Positions 42,722 through 52,226 of a stretch of DNA of 64,000 nt are shown in pieces; position 1 is the first letter of the stretch; every line of letters begins with the position of its first letter. Origin of the DNA: Variovorax sp. PAMC28562 (GTDB lineage Bacteria; Pseudomonadota; Gammaproteobacteria; Burkholderiales; Burkholderiaceae_C). Location: contig NZ_CP060296.1 in NCBI RefSeq assembly GCF_014303735.1, positions 879,501-943,500 on the forward strand. The letters are read 5' to 3'. Position numbers and translations under genes: made by a program. The notes under the pieces are model-generated. The model had not been told where the DNA came from. It searched no databases and saw nothing but the letters and a program-made list of their open reading frames with translations.

Positions 42722-43930
42722 TCAGTTCGTGGCGATGGGTTTCGCGTTTGCCACCCCATCAGGGAACACCGTCGCGAGCTTGCCCTGCTGCCACTGCATC
42801 AGGTTGAGCGTCGCGGCCGTGTTCTGGCCGGTCTCGTTGAACTGGATGCCCCAGCCCGCGGCCGTGCTGCCAACCGGCGCGCGGTAGGCGAGCGCCGCCT
42901 CGCGGATCTTGTCCTTGTCGGTCGACTTAGCCCGTGCCAGCACCTCGAGCATCGCCTTGGCGCCGACGTAGTTGGCGAGGCTGTGGCCCGAGCGTGGCGC
43001 CGCAGAAAACTTCTTCTGGTAGGCCGCGACGAAGTCTCCCAGACCGGGCGCACCGGTCGCGTTCATGGTGATCTGCGGGAAGTCGACGTCGTATACGCCT
43101 TCGATCGGCGCGCCGACCGCCTGTGCGGTGTCGGTCAGCGAATGACCACCGCCGCCGCCGATCACAGCCTTCGGTTTGTAGCCGGCCGCGGCAGCCTGGC
43201 GGAAGAAGAGCACCGCGTCGTTCTGGTAGGCGGTGTGCAGGACCACGTCGGCACCGGCGCCCTTGAGACGCAGGATCACCGACGACAAGTCGACCGTCTT
43301 TGCAGAGTAGGCCTGCACCTCGACGACCGTGATGCCGAGCTTCGCGGCGCCTTCTTTCTGCGCCGCGGCGACCAGCGAGCCGTACGGGCCGTCTTCATGA
43401 ATGATCGCGAGCTTCAACGTCTTGGGATCGACCTTGAGCGTGGGTGCGACCACCTTGACGAGCCCCTCGAGCGTCCGATCGCCGATGTTCTTGGCAGTGG
43501 GGTTGACGCGGAACAGGTACTTGAAACCGCGCCCAGTGATCGTGTCGGCGGTAGCGCCGAGCTCGAAGTACGGCACGCCGGCAAGCTCGGTGACCTGCGT
43601 GGCCGCCTGCGAGATACCCGACGCATAGCTGCCGAAAACTGCGACGACGTTCTCCACCGAGGTCAAACGCCGCGCTTCGCCGACCGCTTGGCTGGCGTCG
43701 ACTGCATCGGCCTTCACGAGCAAGATCTGCCGACCGTTGATTCCGCCAGCGGCGTTGCGTTCGTCGACTGCGAGCTGCACACCGCGATAGCTTTCGTCGC
43801 CCAGCAAGGCAAGGCCGCCGCTGAACGGGTACAGCGCCCCGAGTTTGAGTTCCTGAGCGTGTGCAGGCGCGCTGGCTAGCGCGAACGCAATACCGACGCC
43901 TGCCGTGACCCGGCGCAGAGCATTGAACAT
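42722..43930 (-). CDS. Branched-chain-type ABC transporter substrate-binding protein, operon 1
   Basis: This 402-residue periplasmic protein has a signal peptide ending APAHAQ (residue 26), then LKLGALYPFSGGLALLGDESYRG, the LivK-type first lobe. Further blocks are RNAAGGINGRQI and FGSYASGISQA. It is the first gene of the nine-gene operon, behind AGGAG and two LacI-type operators. Its ligand is unknown; the downstream enzymes suggest a hydroxylated cyclic compound rather than an amino acid. Confidence 0.92.
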   Translation of the reverse strand: MFNALRRVTAGVGIAFALASAPAHAQELKLGALYPFSGGLALLGDESYRGVQLAVDERNAAGGINGRQILLVKADAVDASQAVGEARRLTSVENVVAVFGSYASGISQAATQVTELAGVPYFELGATADTITGRGFKYLFRVNPTAKNIGDRTLEGLVKVVAPTLKVDPKTLKLAIIHEDGPYGSLVAAAQKEGAAKLGITVVEVQAYSAKTVDLSSVILRLKGAGADVVLHTAYQNDAVLFFRQAAAAGYKPKAVIGGGGGHSLTDTAQAVGAPIEGVYDVDFPQITMNATGAPGLGDFVAAYQKKFSAAPRSGHSLANYVGAKAMLEVLARAKSTDKDKIREAALAYRAPVGSTAAGWGIQFNETGQNTAATLNLMQWQQGKLATVFPDGVANAKPIATN

Positions 43931-43959
43931 GGCTTGTCTCCTGGTGGTTTTAGTGCGGA

Positions 43960-43971
43960 TGAAGCGCTTCA
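43960..43971. promoter_or_regulatory. LacI-type operator 1
   Basis: TGAAGCGCTTCA is a perfect 12-bp palindrome with the central CG typical of LacI-family sites. It ends 29 bp before the binding-protein start, so it should overlap the promoter or transcript start. An identical copy lies at 44028-44039. Confidence 0.75.
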
Positions 43972-44027
43972 GACCTACCAGATCGAACCGTCCAGCTTTC
44001 AGGTCTTCGCCGGAAACAAATTTAACT

Positions 44028-44039
44028 TGAAGCGCTTCA
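44028..44039. promoter_or_regulatory. LacI-type operator 2
   Basis: This second, identical TGAAGCGCTTCA palindrome lies 68 bp (start to start, about 6.5 helical turns) from the first. The pair could bind two dimers of the operon's LacI regulator (35775-36830). Between them I see no clear sigma-70 promoter. Confidence 0.75.
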
Positions 44040-44090
44040 TCTCTCTATTCGGGTTCTCCCGCGATGGTCGCAATGCGCCACCACGGCCAC

Positions 44091-44402
44091 CTATGCGCGC
44101 ACTGTAGAGATCTGCGTCACCGGCTTCAGGTTGGTGTAGTTCGCGACGTCGTTGCGGATGTCCTTGGCATGTGGCGAGAAGGCGGCGTAGAAGGCGTCGG
44201 TCGAGTCGAAGTACATGTGAACCGCGGCGACGAAAGCCGGCCGGCTGCCGGGCGCCGGCCCAGACACCCCCTCGTCGATCTCGAACTTCTTCATCGCATC
44301 GCCCAGCAGCTTCTGGATCATCGGCACGTGCTTGTCGGCGTAGTAGTTCATGTCGAAGGTGCTGCCTTCGTCGTTGGGATAGAGAACGCTCACTTTGATC
44401 AT
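44091..44402 (-). CDS. EthD-domain protein
   Basis: This 103-residue protein is a ferredoxin-like alpha/beta barrel of the EthD family: IKVSVLYPNDEGSTFDMNYY, DKHVPMIQKLLGD, and a late VHMYFDSTDAFYAAFSPHA. Such proteins form dimers and accompany oxidative or degradative pathways, sometimes as small isomerase-like helpers. It is the last gene in the direction of the paa-linked transporter, 5 bp after the LivF-like gene. Function unknown. Confidence 0.85.
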   Translation of the reverse strand: MIKVSVLYPNDEGSTFDMNYYADKHVPMIQKLLGDAMKKFEIDEGVSGPAPGSRPAFVAAVHMYFDSTDAFYAAFSPHAKDIRNDVANYTNLKPVTQISTVRA

Positions 44403-44407
44403 CTGGA

Positions 44408-45178
44408 TTACCTCTTCGGTTGGGGGGAACTGGTCGGCGCATCGGTCGTGGCACGTTGGGCTCCGATGCCCAGATACGTGTCGATGATGCGTCGGTCGTG
44501 CAGCAGATCGCGGGCTGCACCGGTGAGCGCGACAACGCCCATTTCGAGCACGTAGCCGCGGTCAGCCACCTGCAGCGCGGCACGCGCGTTCTGCTCGACC
44601 AGCAGCACCGACACGCCGTGTTGCCGCAACGACGACACCACCTGCAACACCTCGCGCACGATGAGTGGCGCCAAGCCGAGCGATGGTTCGTCGAGCATCA
44701 ACAGGCGCGGCCGCGCCATCAGCGCGCGGCCAATGGCGAGCATCTGTCGTTCGCCACCCGACAGCGTCGAGGCCATCTGGCCACGTCGCTCACGCAGCCT
44801 TGGAAAGATCAAGAAGACCTCGTCCATGCGCGCTTTTTGGTCGCGCCGGCCGGTACGCCAACGGTAGAAGCCGCCGAGCAGCAAGTTGTCTTCGACCGAC
44901 ATCTCGGCGAACAGCTCGCGCCGCTCGGGCACCAGCGACACGCCGCGCGCGACCATCGCCTCGACGCTCGGTCGCGCGATGCGCTCACCGCCCAGCGACA
45001 GCGCGCCCTTTGCCGGCAGCAAGCCCATCGCAGCGCAAAGCAAGGTGGTCTTGCCGGCGCCGTTGGGGCCGATCACGGTGACGATCTCGCCTTCGTTCAC
45101 ATCGAGTGCGACGTCGTGCACGGCCTCGACTGCGCCGTAAGACACGCTGAAGTTTTCGAGCTTGAGCAACGGGGTCAT
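44408..45178 (-). CDS. Branched-chain-type ABC transporter ATPase (LivF-like), paa-linked
   Basis: This 256-residue ATPase has Walker A GPNGAGKTT, signature LSGGERQM and Walker B LLMLDEPSLGLAP. It overlaps the fused LivMG gene by 4 bp. It is the second ATPase of the importer downstream of paaE. The C-terminus has a 20-residue Thr/Ser/Pro-rich tail. Confidence 0.93.
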   Translation of the reverse strand: MTPLLKLENFSVSYGAVEAVHDVALDVNEGEIVTVIGPNGAGKTTLLCAAMGLLPAKGALSLGGERIARPSVEAMVARGVSLVPERRELFAEMSVEDNLLLGGFYRWRTGRRDQKARMDEVFLIFPRLRERRGQMASTLSGGERQMLAIGRALMARPRLLMLDEPSLGLAPLIVREVLQVVSSLRQHGVSVLLVEQNARAALQVADRGYVLEMGVVALTGAARDLLHDRRIIDTYLGIGAQRATTDAPTSSPQPKR

Positions 45179-47043
45179 GCGTTGCGCCTCACTGCTTCGA
45201 GCGCTGCGACAGGTTCATCGTCGGCCACGCCCAGATAGGCTTCGAGCACCTTGGGATCGGCCTGCACTTGGGCCGGTGTGCCCTCGGAAATGACGGTGCC
45301 GAACTCGAACACGGTGATGCGGTCGGCCAGGTTCATGACGAACTCCATATCGTGCTCGACCACCAGGATGCCGAGCCCTTCGGCGCGCAGTTGAGACAGC
45401 AGATCGGCCAGCGCGCGCTTCTCCAGATGGCGCAGGCCGGCGGCCGGTTCGTCGAGCAACAGCACCGCCGGCTGGCTGGCCAGCGCGCGTGCGATCTCGA
45501 CCACGCGCTGCTGTCCCAGTGCGAGCGACGCCGCTGGCGCATCGGCATGCGCGCCGAGCCCGCAACGCTCGATCTGCACGCGTGCTTCGGCCAGCAACGC
45601 GGCCTCTTCTGCGCGGTCGAGGCGCAGCATCGAAGCGACCCAGCCACGCCGCGCGCGACGGTGCGCACCGAGCGCCACGTTCTCGATCACGCTGCGCTGG
45701 CCGAGCAGCCGCACGTGTTGAAAGGTGCGACTCAGGCCCAGTGCGGCAAAGGCGCGTGAAGGTTGCGCCTGCATGGTGCGGCCCATGAGCCGGACCTCGC
45801 CTTCGGTCGGATCGTCGACGCCCGAGATCATGTTGAAGAAGGTGCTCTTGCCTGCGCCGTTGGGACCGATCAGCGCGTGGATCTCGCCCGCCTTGCAGTT
45901 CATCGTGACCGCGTTGTTGGCAACGAGGCCGCCGAAGCGCTTGGTGACCGCCGTAGCCTGCAGCAGCACCTCGCCGCGCGCCGGCAGCACGCGTTGCAGC
46001 AGGGTCGCGAGCTCATGCGGCGCTCGTACTTTTTCAGGCCGAAGATAGCGCCGGCCCAGACGTCCGAACGTCGGCCAGAGCCCATCGGCAAACCGCTGCA
46101 ACACCAGCACCATCAAGAGGCCGAACACGATCACCTCGAAGTTGCCGCTGGTGCCCAGCAGGCTCGGCAACACGTCCTGAAGTTTCTCCTTGAGCAGCGT
46201 GATCACGGCCGCACCCAGCACCGCGCCCCAGAGATGCCCCGAGCCGCCGACCACCGCCATGAAGAGGTACTCGATGCCGATGTTCAGGTTGAAGGGCGTC
46301 GGGTTGACGAAGCGCTGCATGTGCGCATAGAGCCAGCCCGAAATCGCCGCCATCAGCGCAGCCAGCACGAAAAGCTTGACGCGGTAGCGTGCGGTATCGA
46401 CACCCATCGATTCGGCCATCAGCCGACCGCCTTTCAGCGCGCGAATAGCGCGGCCTTCGCGCGAGTCGAGCAGGTTGTGCAACAGCCACAAGCCGGCCAG
46501 CAGCGCTGCCCACACCACGATGCCGAGGGCCCGCGGCGACGCCAGCGAATAACCGGCGATGACCAGCGGCGGCACGCCGGTGATGCCGGTCTGCCCACCG
46601 AGGAAATCCATGTTGCCGAACAGGTAGTAGAGGCTCAGGCCCCAGGCGATGGTGCACAGCGGCAGGTAGTGGCCGGACAACTTGACCGTGAAGGCGCCGA
46701 GGCCCCACGCCAAGGCGAACGTCAGCACCAGCCCGAGCGCCAGCCCGACCCACGGCAGGCCCGCCGCACCGACGACGACGCCGAGCGCGGCAGCCGCCAT
46801 CGGCGAGGTGCAGACCCACGCCGTCGCATAGGCGCCGACACCGACGAACGCCGCCTGCCCGAACGAGGTCATGCCGCCGACACCAGTCAGCAAGACCAGC
46901 CCGACGGCCACCAGCGAATAGAGCCCGATGTAGCTCATCACCACCACGGTGAACTCGGGCAGGAAGCCCCATGCCACTGCGAGCGCCACGATGGCCGCCG
47001 CGGTGAGATGGCGGCGCGTGAGCCAACGCTTGTCGGCCTTCAT
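45175..47043 (-). CDS. Fused LivM permease - LivG ATPase, paa-linked
   Basis: This 622-residue fusion has a LivM-like permease (about 1-335, with [26 protein letters not shown]) and a LivG ATPase (about 370-622; Walker [10 protein letters not shown], signature LALGQQR, Walker [13 protein letters not shown]). The start at 47043 follows an excellent GGAGGACGAGGA and overlaps the LivH stop by 4 bp. It has the same fused architecture as the gene at 39984 but a quite different sequence, so it is not a recent copy. Confidence 0.92.
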   Translation of the reverse strand: MKADKRWLTRRHLTAAAIVALAVAWGFLPEFTVVVMSYIGLYSLVAVGLVLLTGVGGMTSFGQAAFVGVGAYATAWVCTSPMAAAALGVVVGAAGLPWVGLALGLVLTFALAWGLGAFTVKLSGHYLPLCTIAWGLSLYYLFGNMDFLGGQTGITGVPPLVIAGYSLASPRALGIVVWAALLAGLWLLHNLLDSREGRAIRALKGGRLMAESMGVDTARYRVKLFVLAALMAAISGWLYAHMQRFVNPTPFNLNIGIEYLFMAVVGGSGHLWGAVLGAAVITLLKEKLQDVLPSLLGTSGNFEVIVFGLLMVLVLQRFADGLWPTFGRLGRRYLRPEKVRAPHELATLLQRVLPARGEVLLQATAVTKRFGGLVANNAVTMNCKAGEIHALIGPNGAGKSTFFNMISGVDDPTEGEVRLMGRTMQAQPSRAFAALGLSRTFQHVRLLGQRSVIENVALGAHRRARRGWVASMLRLDRAEEAALLAEARVQIERCGLGAHADAPAASLALGQQRVVEIARALASQPAVLLLDEPAAGLRHLEKRALADLLSQLRAEGLGILVVEHDMEFVMNLADRITVFEFGTVISEGTPAQVQADPKVLEAYLGVADDEPVAALEAVRRNA

Positions 47044-48068
47044 TCCTCGTCCTCCACGTGACGACTCTTGAGCGACCGCCACCACAGCACCGGAATGATC
47101 AGCGTGAACACCAGAACCTCCTTGAAGGCACTGGCCCAGAACGACGAGAACGCTTCGAGCTGACCCACGAGCAGTGCGCCGGCCAATGCCATCGGATAGC
47201 TGCCCAGGCCACCGACGATGGCAGCGACGAAGCCCTTGAGGCCGATCAGAAAACCGGTGTCGTAGTAGACGGTCGTGAGCGGTGCGATGAGCAAGCCGGA
47301 CACGGCCGCGATCAACGCCGACAGCGCAAAGCTGACGTCACCCGACAGCTCGGTCGGGATGCCCATCAGCCGCGCGCCGACGCGGTTCATCGCCGTGGCG
47401 CGCAACGCCTTGCCGACCATCGAGCGGCCGAAGAAAAGAAAGAGCAAAACGACCAGCGTGAAGGTGACGCCGACCACCACCAGCGACTGTCCGCTGATTT
47501 GCAGACCGCCGACTTCGAAGCGAGCGTCCGAGAAGGCCGGCGTGCGAGATCCTTCGGCGCCGAAGAAGAGCAAGCCGAGCCCGGTGAGGACGCCGTGCAA
47601 CGCGACCGACACGATCAGCAGCATCAGCACCGTCGCATTTGCCAACGGGCGGAATGCCAGCCGATAGATCAGCGGCCCCAGCGGCGTGATGATGACCAGG
47701 GTGTTGGCCGCCTGTGCCCACAACGAAGCGGGCCGCCAACCGAGCACCAGCACACAGGCCAGCACCGGCAACGCCACGCACCAGACCAGCGCCGAACTCC
47801 AGTCGACCGTGGCGCCGCGCTTCCAGCGCCACGCCTCGACCACCAGCACCACGGCCGCCAATCCCAGCAACAGCCACAAGGTCGGCGGGATGCGGCCAGC
47901 CTGCATGGCGGCCATCGACAACGCGCCGAACGCGACCAGCTCGCCCTGCGGAATAAAGATGACGCGGGTTACCGAAAAAACCAGCACGAGGGCCACCGCC
48001 ATCAGCCCGTACACCGCGCCGTTGACCAGGCCGTCCTGCACCAGGAGCAGGGCGATCTGAAAATCCAT
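47040..48068 (-). CDS. Branched-chain-type ABC transporter permease (LivH-like), paa-linked
   Basis: This 342-residue LivH-type permease opens with NGAVYGLMAVALVLVFSVTRV and IPQGELVAFGALS. It is about 50 residues longer than usual LivH because of an insertion around residues 60-125 (WRWKRGATVDW and an added membrane segment). It is second in the transporter block, 33 bp after the binding-protein gene. Confidence 0.9.
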   Translation of the reverse strand: MDFQIALLLVQDGLVNGAVYGLMAVALVLVFSVTRVIFIPQGELVAFGALSMAAMQAGRIPPTLWLLLGLAAVVLVVEAWRWKRGATVDWSSALVWCVALPVLACVLVLGWRPASLWAQAANTLVIITPLGPLIYRLAFRPLANATVLMLLIVSVALHGVLTGLGLLFFGAEGSRTPAFSDARFEVGGLQISGQSLVVVGVTFTLVVLLFLFFGRSMVGKALRATAMNRVGARLMGIPTELSGDVSFALSALIAAVSGLLIAPLTTVYYDTGFLIGLKGFVAAIVGGLGSYPMALAGALLVGQLEAFSSFWASAFKEVLVFTLIIPVLWWRSLKSRHVEDEE

Positions 48069-48101
48069 TACTTACTTTCCGAAGTCACGCCTCAAGGCTG
48101 A

Positions 48102-49247
48102 TCAGGGTTGGTATTTCCACGCGCCGTTTTCGATCTTGACCATCACGCGCGCGCGCTGGTCGAGGCCAAGGTGGTCGGTAGGCGACAGCGTGAAGATGCC
48201 GTGCGCGCCGGGCATTTCCTTGGTCTGCTCGAGCGCGTCGCGCAGCGCGGCGCGGAACTCGGGCGTGCCGGGTTGAGCCTTCTTGAGCGCGATCGGCACG
48301 GCGGCGGTCATGAGCAGGCCGGCATCCCACGCGTGCGCGCCGAAGGTCGACACCGTCCCCTTGCCATAGGCCGCTTCATACGCCGCGACATAGGCCTGCG
48401 CGCTCTTGCGCACCGGGTTCGACGCCGGCAACTGCTCGGCCACCAGCACCGGGCCTGCCGGCAGGAACGTGCCTTCGACATCCTTGCCGCCGACTCGCAG
48501 AAAGTCGGCGTTGGCGACGCCGTGGGTCTGGTACATCTTGCCGGTGTAGCCACGCTCCTTGAGCGCTTTTTGCGGCAATGCGGCCGGCGTACCGGAGCCG
48601 GCGACCAGCACTGCGTCGGGCTTGGCGGCCATCAGCTTGAGGGTCTGGCCGGTGACCGACGTATCGGACCTTGCGAAGCGCTCGTTGGCGACGACCGTGA
48701 GGCCCTTGAGGCCCGCAGCCTTGGCGAACTCCTGCGACCAGCCTTCGCCGTAGGCATCCGAGAAGCCGATGAAGCCGACGGTCTTGATGCCGCTCTTTTG
48801 CATGTGCTCGGCGATGGCGAGCGACATCATGATGTCGTTCTGTGGCGTCTTGAAAACCCACTTGCGCTTGGCATCCATCGGCTCGACGATGCGCGCCGAA
48901 GCAGCCATCGAGATCATCGGAGTCTGGGCCTCAGCAGCGACGTCGATCATCGCCAGCGAAGCCGGCGTGATGGTCGATCCAAGGATGATGTCGACCTTGT
49001 TTTCGGCCAGCACCTTGCGCGTGTTGGTGACGGCCGCCGTAGTGTCCGACGCGTCGTCCAGCACGATGTAGTTGATCTTTTGCCCGCCGATGGTCTTGGG
49101 CATCAGCGCGATGGTGTTCTTTTCAGGGATGCCGAGCGATGCGGCAGGGCCGGTGGCCGACAGCGTGACACCGACGTTGATGTCGGCATGCGCGGACAGT
49201 GCCGCAGCCAGCAAGCCGGCCAGCAAGAGAGGGTTCAGAAGCTTCAT
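48102..49247 (-). CDS. Branched-chain-type ABC transporter substrate-binding protein, paa-linked
   Basis: This 381-residue periplasmic protein has a signal peptide ending LSAHA (residue 20), then DINVGVTLSATGPAASLGIPE. The start at 49247 (MKLLNP) has GGAG 6 bases upstream. It is typical of binding proteins of aromatic or branched-chain importers. It follows paaE in the same direction after 139 bp, so phenylacetate or a related aromatic acid is the likely ligand, by inference. Confidence 0.9.
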   Translation of the reverse strand: MKLLNPLLLAGLLAAALSAHADINVGVTLSATGPAASLGIPEKNTIALMPKTIGGQKINYIVLDDASDTTAAVTNTRKVLAENKVDIILGSTITPASLAMIDVAAEAQTPMISMAASARIVEPMDAKRKWVFKTPQNDIMMSLAIAEHMQKSGIKTVGFIGFSDAYGEGWSQEFAKAAGLKGLTVVANERFARSDTSVTGQTLKLMAAKPDAVLVAGSGTPAALPQKALKERGYTGKMYQTHGVANADFLRVGGKDVEGTFLPAGPVLVAEQLPASNPVRKSAQAYVAAYEAAYGKGTVSTFGAHAWDAGLLMTAAVPIALKKAQPGTPEFRAALRDALEQTKEMPGAHGIFTLSPTDHLGLDQRARVMVKIENGAWKYQP

Positions 49248-49386
49248 TCTTGTCTCCAGGAAATTGAACGCAAAACAGAAAAGTCGGAACGACGGGCGCA
49301 GCGCGCCAGAAGGTCGGGGAGAGGCGTAGTAGAGAGTCTCGCGGGCGTTGCCGCCATCGGGATTGACCCCGGCTCGCGTGAAGATT

Positions 49387-50472
49387 TCAACGTTCGTCGA
49401 ATGAAAGCACGACGCGATCGGTGAGCGGATGCGCCTGGCACGTGAGCACGAAACCGGCGGCGACTTCCTGCTTGTCGAGCGCGAAGTTGCGCTCCATGCG
49501 CACCTCGCCTTCGACCAGCTTGGCGCGGCAGGTGCCGCATACCCCGGAGGTGCAAGAGAAAGGTACTTCGAGCCCGGCGGCAGAGGCGGCGTCGAGGATG
49601 CTCGGCTGGCCCTTGCGAAACGAGATCTCGCGCTGCAGTCCATCGCGCACGATGACGATGCGCGCCTGTTCGGCATCGCCTGGCAGCGCCTCGTGCAGCA
49701 CCGCGCCCACGGCATTGCCGGCGGGCAACGCGACCCCGAAACGTTCGATGTGAATGCGCTCTTCAGGCACGCCCGCCGCCAGCAACGCAGCCTCGGCTTC
49801 GTCGTTCATCTGGAACGGTCCGCACACGAACACCTGGTCGATCTGCCCGGCCGGCACCACGCTTTTCAGGAACTCGCCGATCTTGTCGCGGTTCATCACG
49901 CCGTGATTCAACGGCGCGTCGGTCTGTTCGTCGGAGAACACATGCTGGAGCACCAGCCGCGTCATGTAGCGGTTCTTCAGGTCTTCGATCTCTTCCTTGA
50001 ACATCGTCGACTGCAGTTGCCGGTTGCCGTAGATGAGCGTGAAGCGGCTGAGCGGTTCGCGTGCCAGCACCGTCTTCATGATCGACAGGATCGGCGTGAT
50101 GCCGCTGCCGCCCGCGATACCGACGTGATGCCGCTTCGCAGCCGAATCGAGCGGCACGAAGAAGCGGCCTTGCGGCGCCATCACCGCGACCGTGTCGCCG
50201 GGTCGCAGGTGCGCGTTGATCCAGTTCGAGAAGACACCGCCGCGCACCTTGCGCACGCCCACGCGCAGTTCGCCATCGTCGACACCGGCGCAGATCGAAT
50301 ACGACCGCCGCAAGTCCTGGCCGTCGATGTCGGTGCGCAGCGTGAGGTACTGCCCTTGCGTGAAGCCGAACACTTCGCGCAGCTCGGCCGGCACATCGAA
50401 CGACACAACAACCGCCTCCTGCGTGTCGGGCTCGACCGCGCGGACGCGCAGCGGATGAAAGATGACGCTCAT
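49387..50472 (-). CDS. paaE: PaaE, reductase of the phenylacetyl-CoA epoxidase
   Basis: This 361-residue electron-transfer subunit passes NADPH electrons to the PaaA di-iron centre. It has an FNR-like domain (RRSYSICAG for flavin, GIAGGSGITPILSI for nucleotide) and a C-terminal plant-type [2Fe-2S] domain with C307, C312, C315 and C345. The start at 50472 overlaps the paaD stop by 4 bp. It ends the paaABCDE block. Confidence 0.95.
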   Translation of the reverse strand: MSVIFHPLRVRAVEPDTQEAVVVSFDVPAELREVFGFTQGQYLTLRTDIDGQDLRRSYSICAGVDDGELRVGVRKVRGGVFSNWINAHLRPGDTVAVMAPQGRFFVPLDSAAKRHHVGIAGGSGITPILSIMKTVLAREPLSRFTLIYGNRQLQSTMFKEEIEDLKNRYMTRLVLQHVFSDEQTDAPLNHGVMNRDKIGEFLKSVVPAGQIDQVFVCGPFQMNDEAEAALLAAGVPEERIHIERFGVALPAGNAVGAVLHEALPGDAEQARIVIVRDGLQREISFRKGQPSILDAASAAGLEVPFSCTSGVCGTCRAKLVEGEVRMERNFALDKQEVAAGFVLTCQAHPLTDRVVLSFDER

Positions 50473-51008
50473 AGCGGCTTGAAGTATTCGAAGGGTTCCT
50501 TGCACGCGAGGCAGCGGTAGAGCGCCTTGCATGCGGTGGAACCGAAGGCCGACAGCCGCTCGGTGTGGCGACTGCGGCAGCGCGGGCATTCGAGTCGTTG
50601 CGCATCGGCACCGCGGCCGAAGAAGCGGATCGGCACCGCCTCGCCTGCAGCGACATTGGCCACGACATGCGGCGGCGCGATGCCGTACTCGGCCAGCTTG
50701 CGGCGACCTTCGGCGCTGATCCAGTCGGTCGTCCAGGCGGGTGCGCGGCGCAAGGTCACGCGGGCCGGACCGAGGCCTGCCGCATCGAGTGCCGCGAGAA
50801 CGTCTTGCTCGATGACTTCGGTGGCGGGGCAGCCGGAATAGGTGGGCGTCAGCACGATCTCCAGGCCATCGTCATGCGCGATCACGTCGCGCACGATGCC
50901 CAGGTCGCGCACCGAGACGGCCGGCACTTCGGGGTCCAGCACCGTCGCGAGCACGTCCCATGCGGCCGCGACGTGGCCGGCATTCGGCGCGAGTACGGCG
51001 GCAGTCAC
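50469..51008 (-). CDS. paaD: PaaD, Fe-S/maturation factor of the phenylacetyl-CoA epoxidase
   Basis: This 179-residue protein has an N-terminal MIP18/DUF59 domain (VLDPEVPAVSVRDLGIVRDV, TPTYSGCPATE) and a C-terminal zinc-ribbon with CPRC and, later, CLAC plus intervening cysteines. PaaD is needed for activity, probably to assemble or protect metal clusters. It starts with GTG at 51008, overlapping the paaC stop (GTGA); a GTG one codon earlier is possible. Confidence 0.92.
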   Translation of the reverse strand: MTAAVLAPNAGHVAAAWDVLATVLDPEVPAVSVRDLGIVRDVIAHDDGLEIVLTPTYSGCPATEVIEQDVLAALDAAGLGPARVTLRRAPAWTTDWISAEGRRKLAEYGIAPPHVVANVAAGEAVPIRFFGRGADAQRLECPRCRSRHTERLSAFGSTACKALYRCLACKEPFEYFKPL

Positions 51009-51778
51009 CACACACCTCCAGGAAACGCACGTTGCAGGTACTGCATGTCGGCCAGGATGAAGCCCATGTGCTCGCTGTGCCGGCCCCGCTTGCCGTCGCT
51101 GCGAAAAGCGGAATCTTTCGGGATCGTCAAGCCGGCTTCGTCGAGGATGAGCTTCATGTCGGCCATCCACTGCCCCTGCAGGTCGGCCCAGCGGGGACCG
51201 ATGCCGGAGGCGCTCGCTGCATCGTCGATCGCATCGGTGTCGAACAGTTCGGGCACGTAACGCCACAAGTCGACCAGTGCCGCATCCATTCGGCGGTGGG
51301 ATTCGGCAGTGCCGTCGCCCAGTCGCACGACCCAATCGCCCGAGTGCTGCTGGTGGTAGCGCGCCTCCTTCACCGCCTTGCCGGCAATGGCCGCAAGCTC
51401 CGCATCGCTTGACGTCGCGAGCCGTTCCCACAGCAGCCTGAGCCAGGTCGCGATCATCGCGTTACGCAGCACGCTGAACGCGAAGTCACCGCGCGGCAAC
51501 TCGACCATCGTGAGGTTGAGGTAGTCGCGCTCCTTGCGCAAAAACGCGAGCTGGTCTTCGTCGTGCGGCACGTCTTCCAACTCACCGGCACGGGTCAACA
51601 CCGCACGCGCCTGGCCGAGCAGATCGAGCGCGATGTTGGCCATTGCGATGTCTTCTTCGAGCACCGGCGCATGACCACACCACTCACCCAAACGCTGGGC
51701 GAGGATGAGGCAGGTATCGCCGATGCGCAGCAGGTATTGCGTGGCGGGCTTGCGATCGAGTTCGATGGAGGATTGCAT
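51005..51778 (-). CDS. paaC: PaaC, structural subunit of the phenylacetyl-CoA epoxidase
   Basis: This 257-residue ferritin-like helical subunit pairs with PaaA in the epoxidase. It has YLLRIGDTCLILAQRLGEWCGH and EDIAMANIALDLLGQAR at the N-terminus and EARYHQQHSGDWVVRLGDGT mid-protein, all PaaC hallmarks. The start is 130 bp after paaB, a longer gap than elsewhere in the block. It ends by overlapping paaD by 4 bp. Confidence 0.96.
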   Translation of the reverse strand: MQSSIELDRKPATQYLLRIGDTCLILAQRLGEWCGHAPVLEEDIAMANIALDLLGQARAVLTRAGELEDVPHDEDQLAFLRKERDYLNLTMVELPRGDFAFSVLRNAMIATWLRLLWERLATSSDAELAAIAGKAVKEARYHQQHSGDWVVRLGDGTAESHRRMDAALVDLWRYVPELFDTDAIDDAASASGIGPRWADLQGQWMADMKLILDEAGLTIPKDSAFRSDGKRGRHSEHMGFILADMQYLQRAFPGGVW

Positions 51779-51908
51779 TGTTAGTAGCTCCCGTTGTGCT
51801 GCGGGTTGCCTTGTTCCTGGCGGTGATCAGAGCGCTTTGCACAAGGATCACGTCGATGGCGTGCTCTCCGCAGCGAAATAAAGGAGGAGCCCGAAGGGCG
51901 GGGGACGC

Positions 51909-52226
51909 TCACATGTGATCGACGGCTTTGGGCAACGCATAGAACGTCGGATGGCGGTACACCTTGTCTTCCGCCGGATCGAAATACGCGGCCTTGTCCC
52001 CCGGGTCGTTGGCGACGATCTGGTCGGAGCGCACGACCCAGATGCTGCTGCCCTCTTGCCGCCGCGTGTACACGTCGCGCGCCATCTGGATCGCCATCTT
52101 CGGGTCGGCCGCGTGCAGGCTGCCGCAGTGCTTGTGATCGAGCCCCGCCTTGCTGCGCACGAAGACTTCCCACAGCGGCCACTCCGGTTGAGCAGCCACG
52201 TTGGCAGTCGCAACTTCGTTCGTCAT
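51909..52226 (-). CDS. paaB: PaaB, subunit of the phenylacetyl-CoA epoxidase
   Basis: This 105-residue subunit bridges PaaAC dimers. It contains [38 protein letters not shown] and [14 protein letters not shown], diagnostic of PaaB (each partly shown). The start at 52226 overlaps the paaA stop (ATGA). Confidence 0.96.
   Translation of the reverse strand: MTNEVATANVAAQPEWPLWEVFVRSKAGLDHKHCGSLHAADPKMAIQMARDVYTRRQEGSSIWVVRSDQIVANDPGDKAAYFDPAEDKVYRHPTFYALPKAVDHM

Noticed and set aside
45763..47061. 432-codon + strand frame opposite the fused LivMG gene
   Set aside because: His/Gln/Arg-rich low-complexity shadow of a membrane-protein gene, no start signal.
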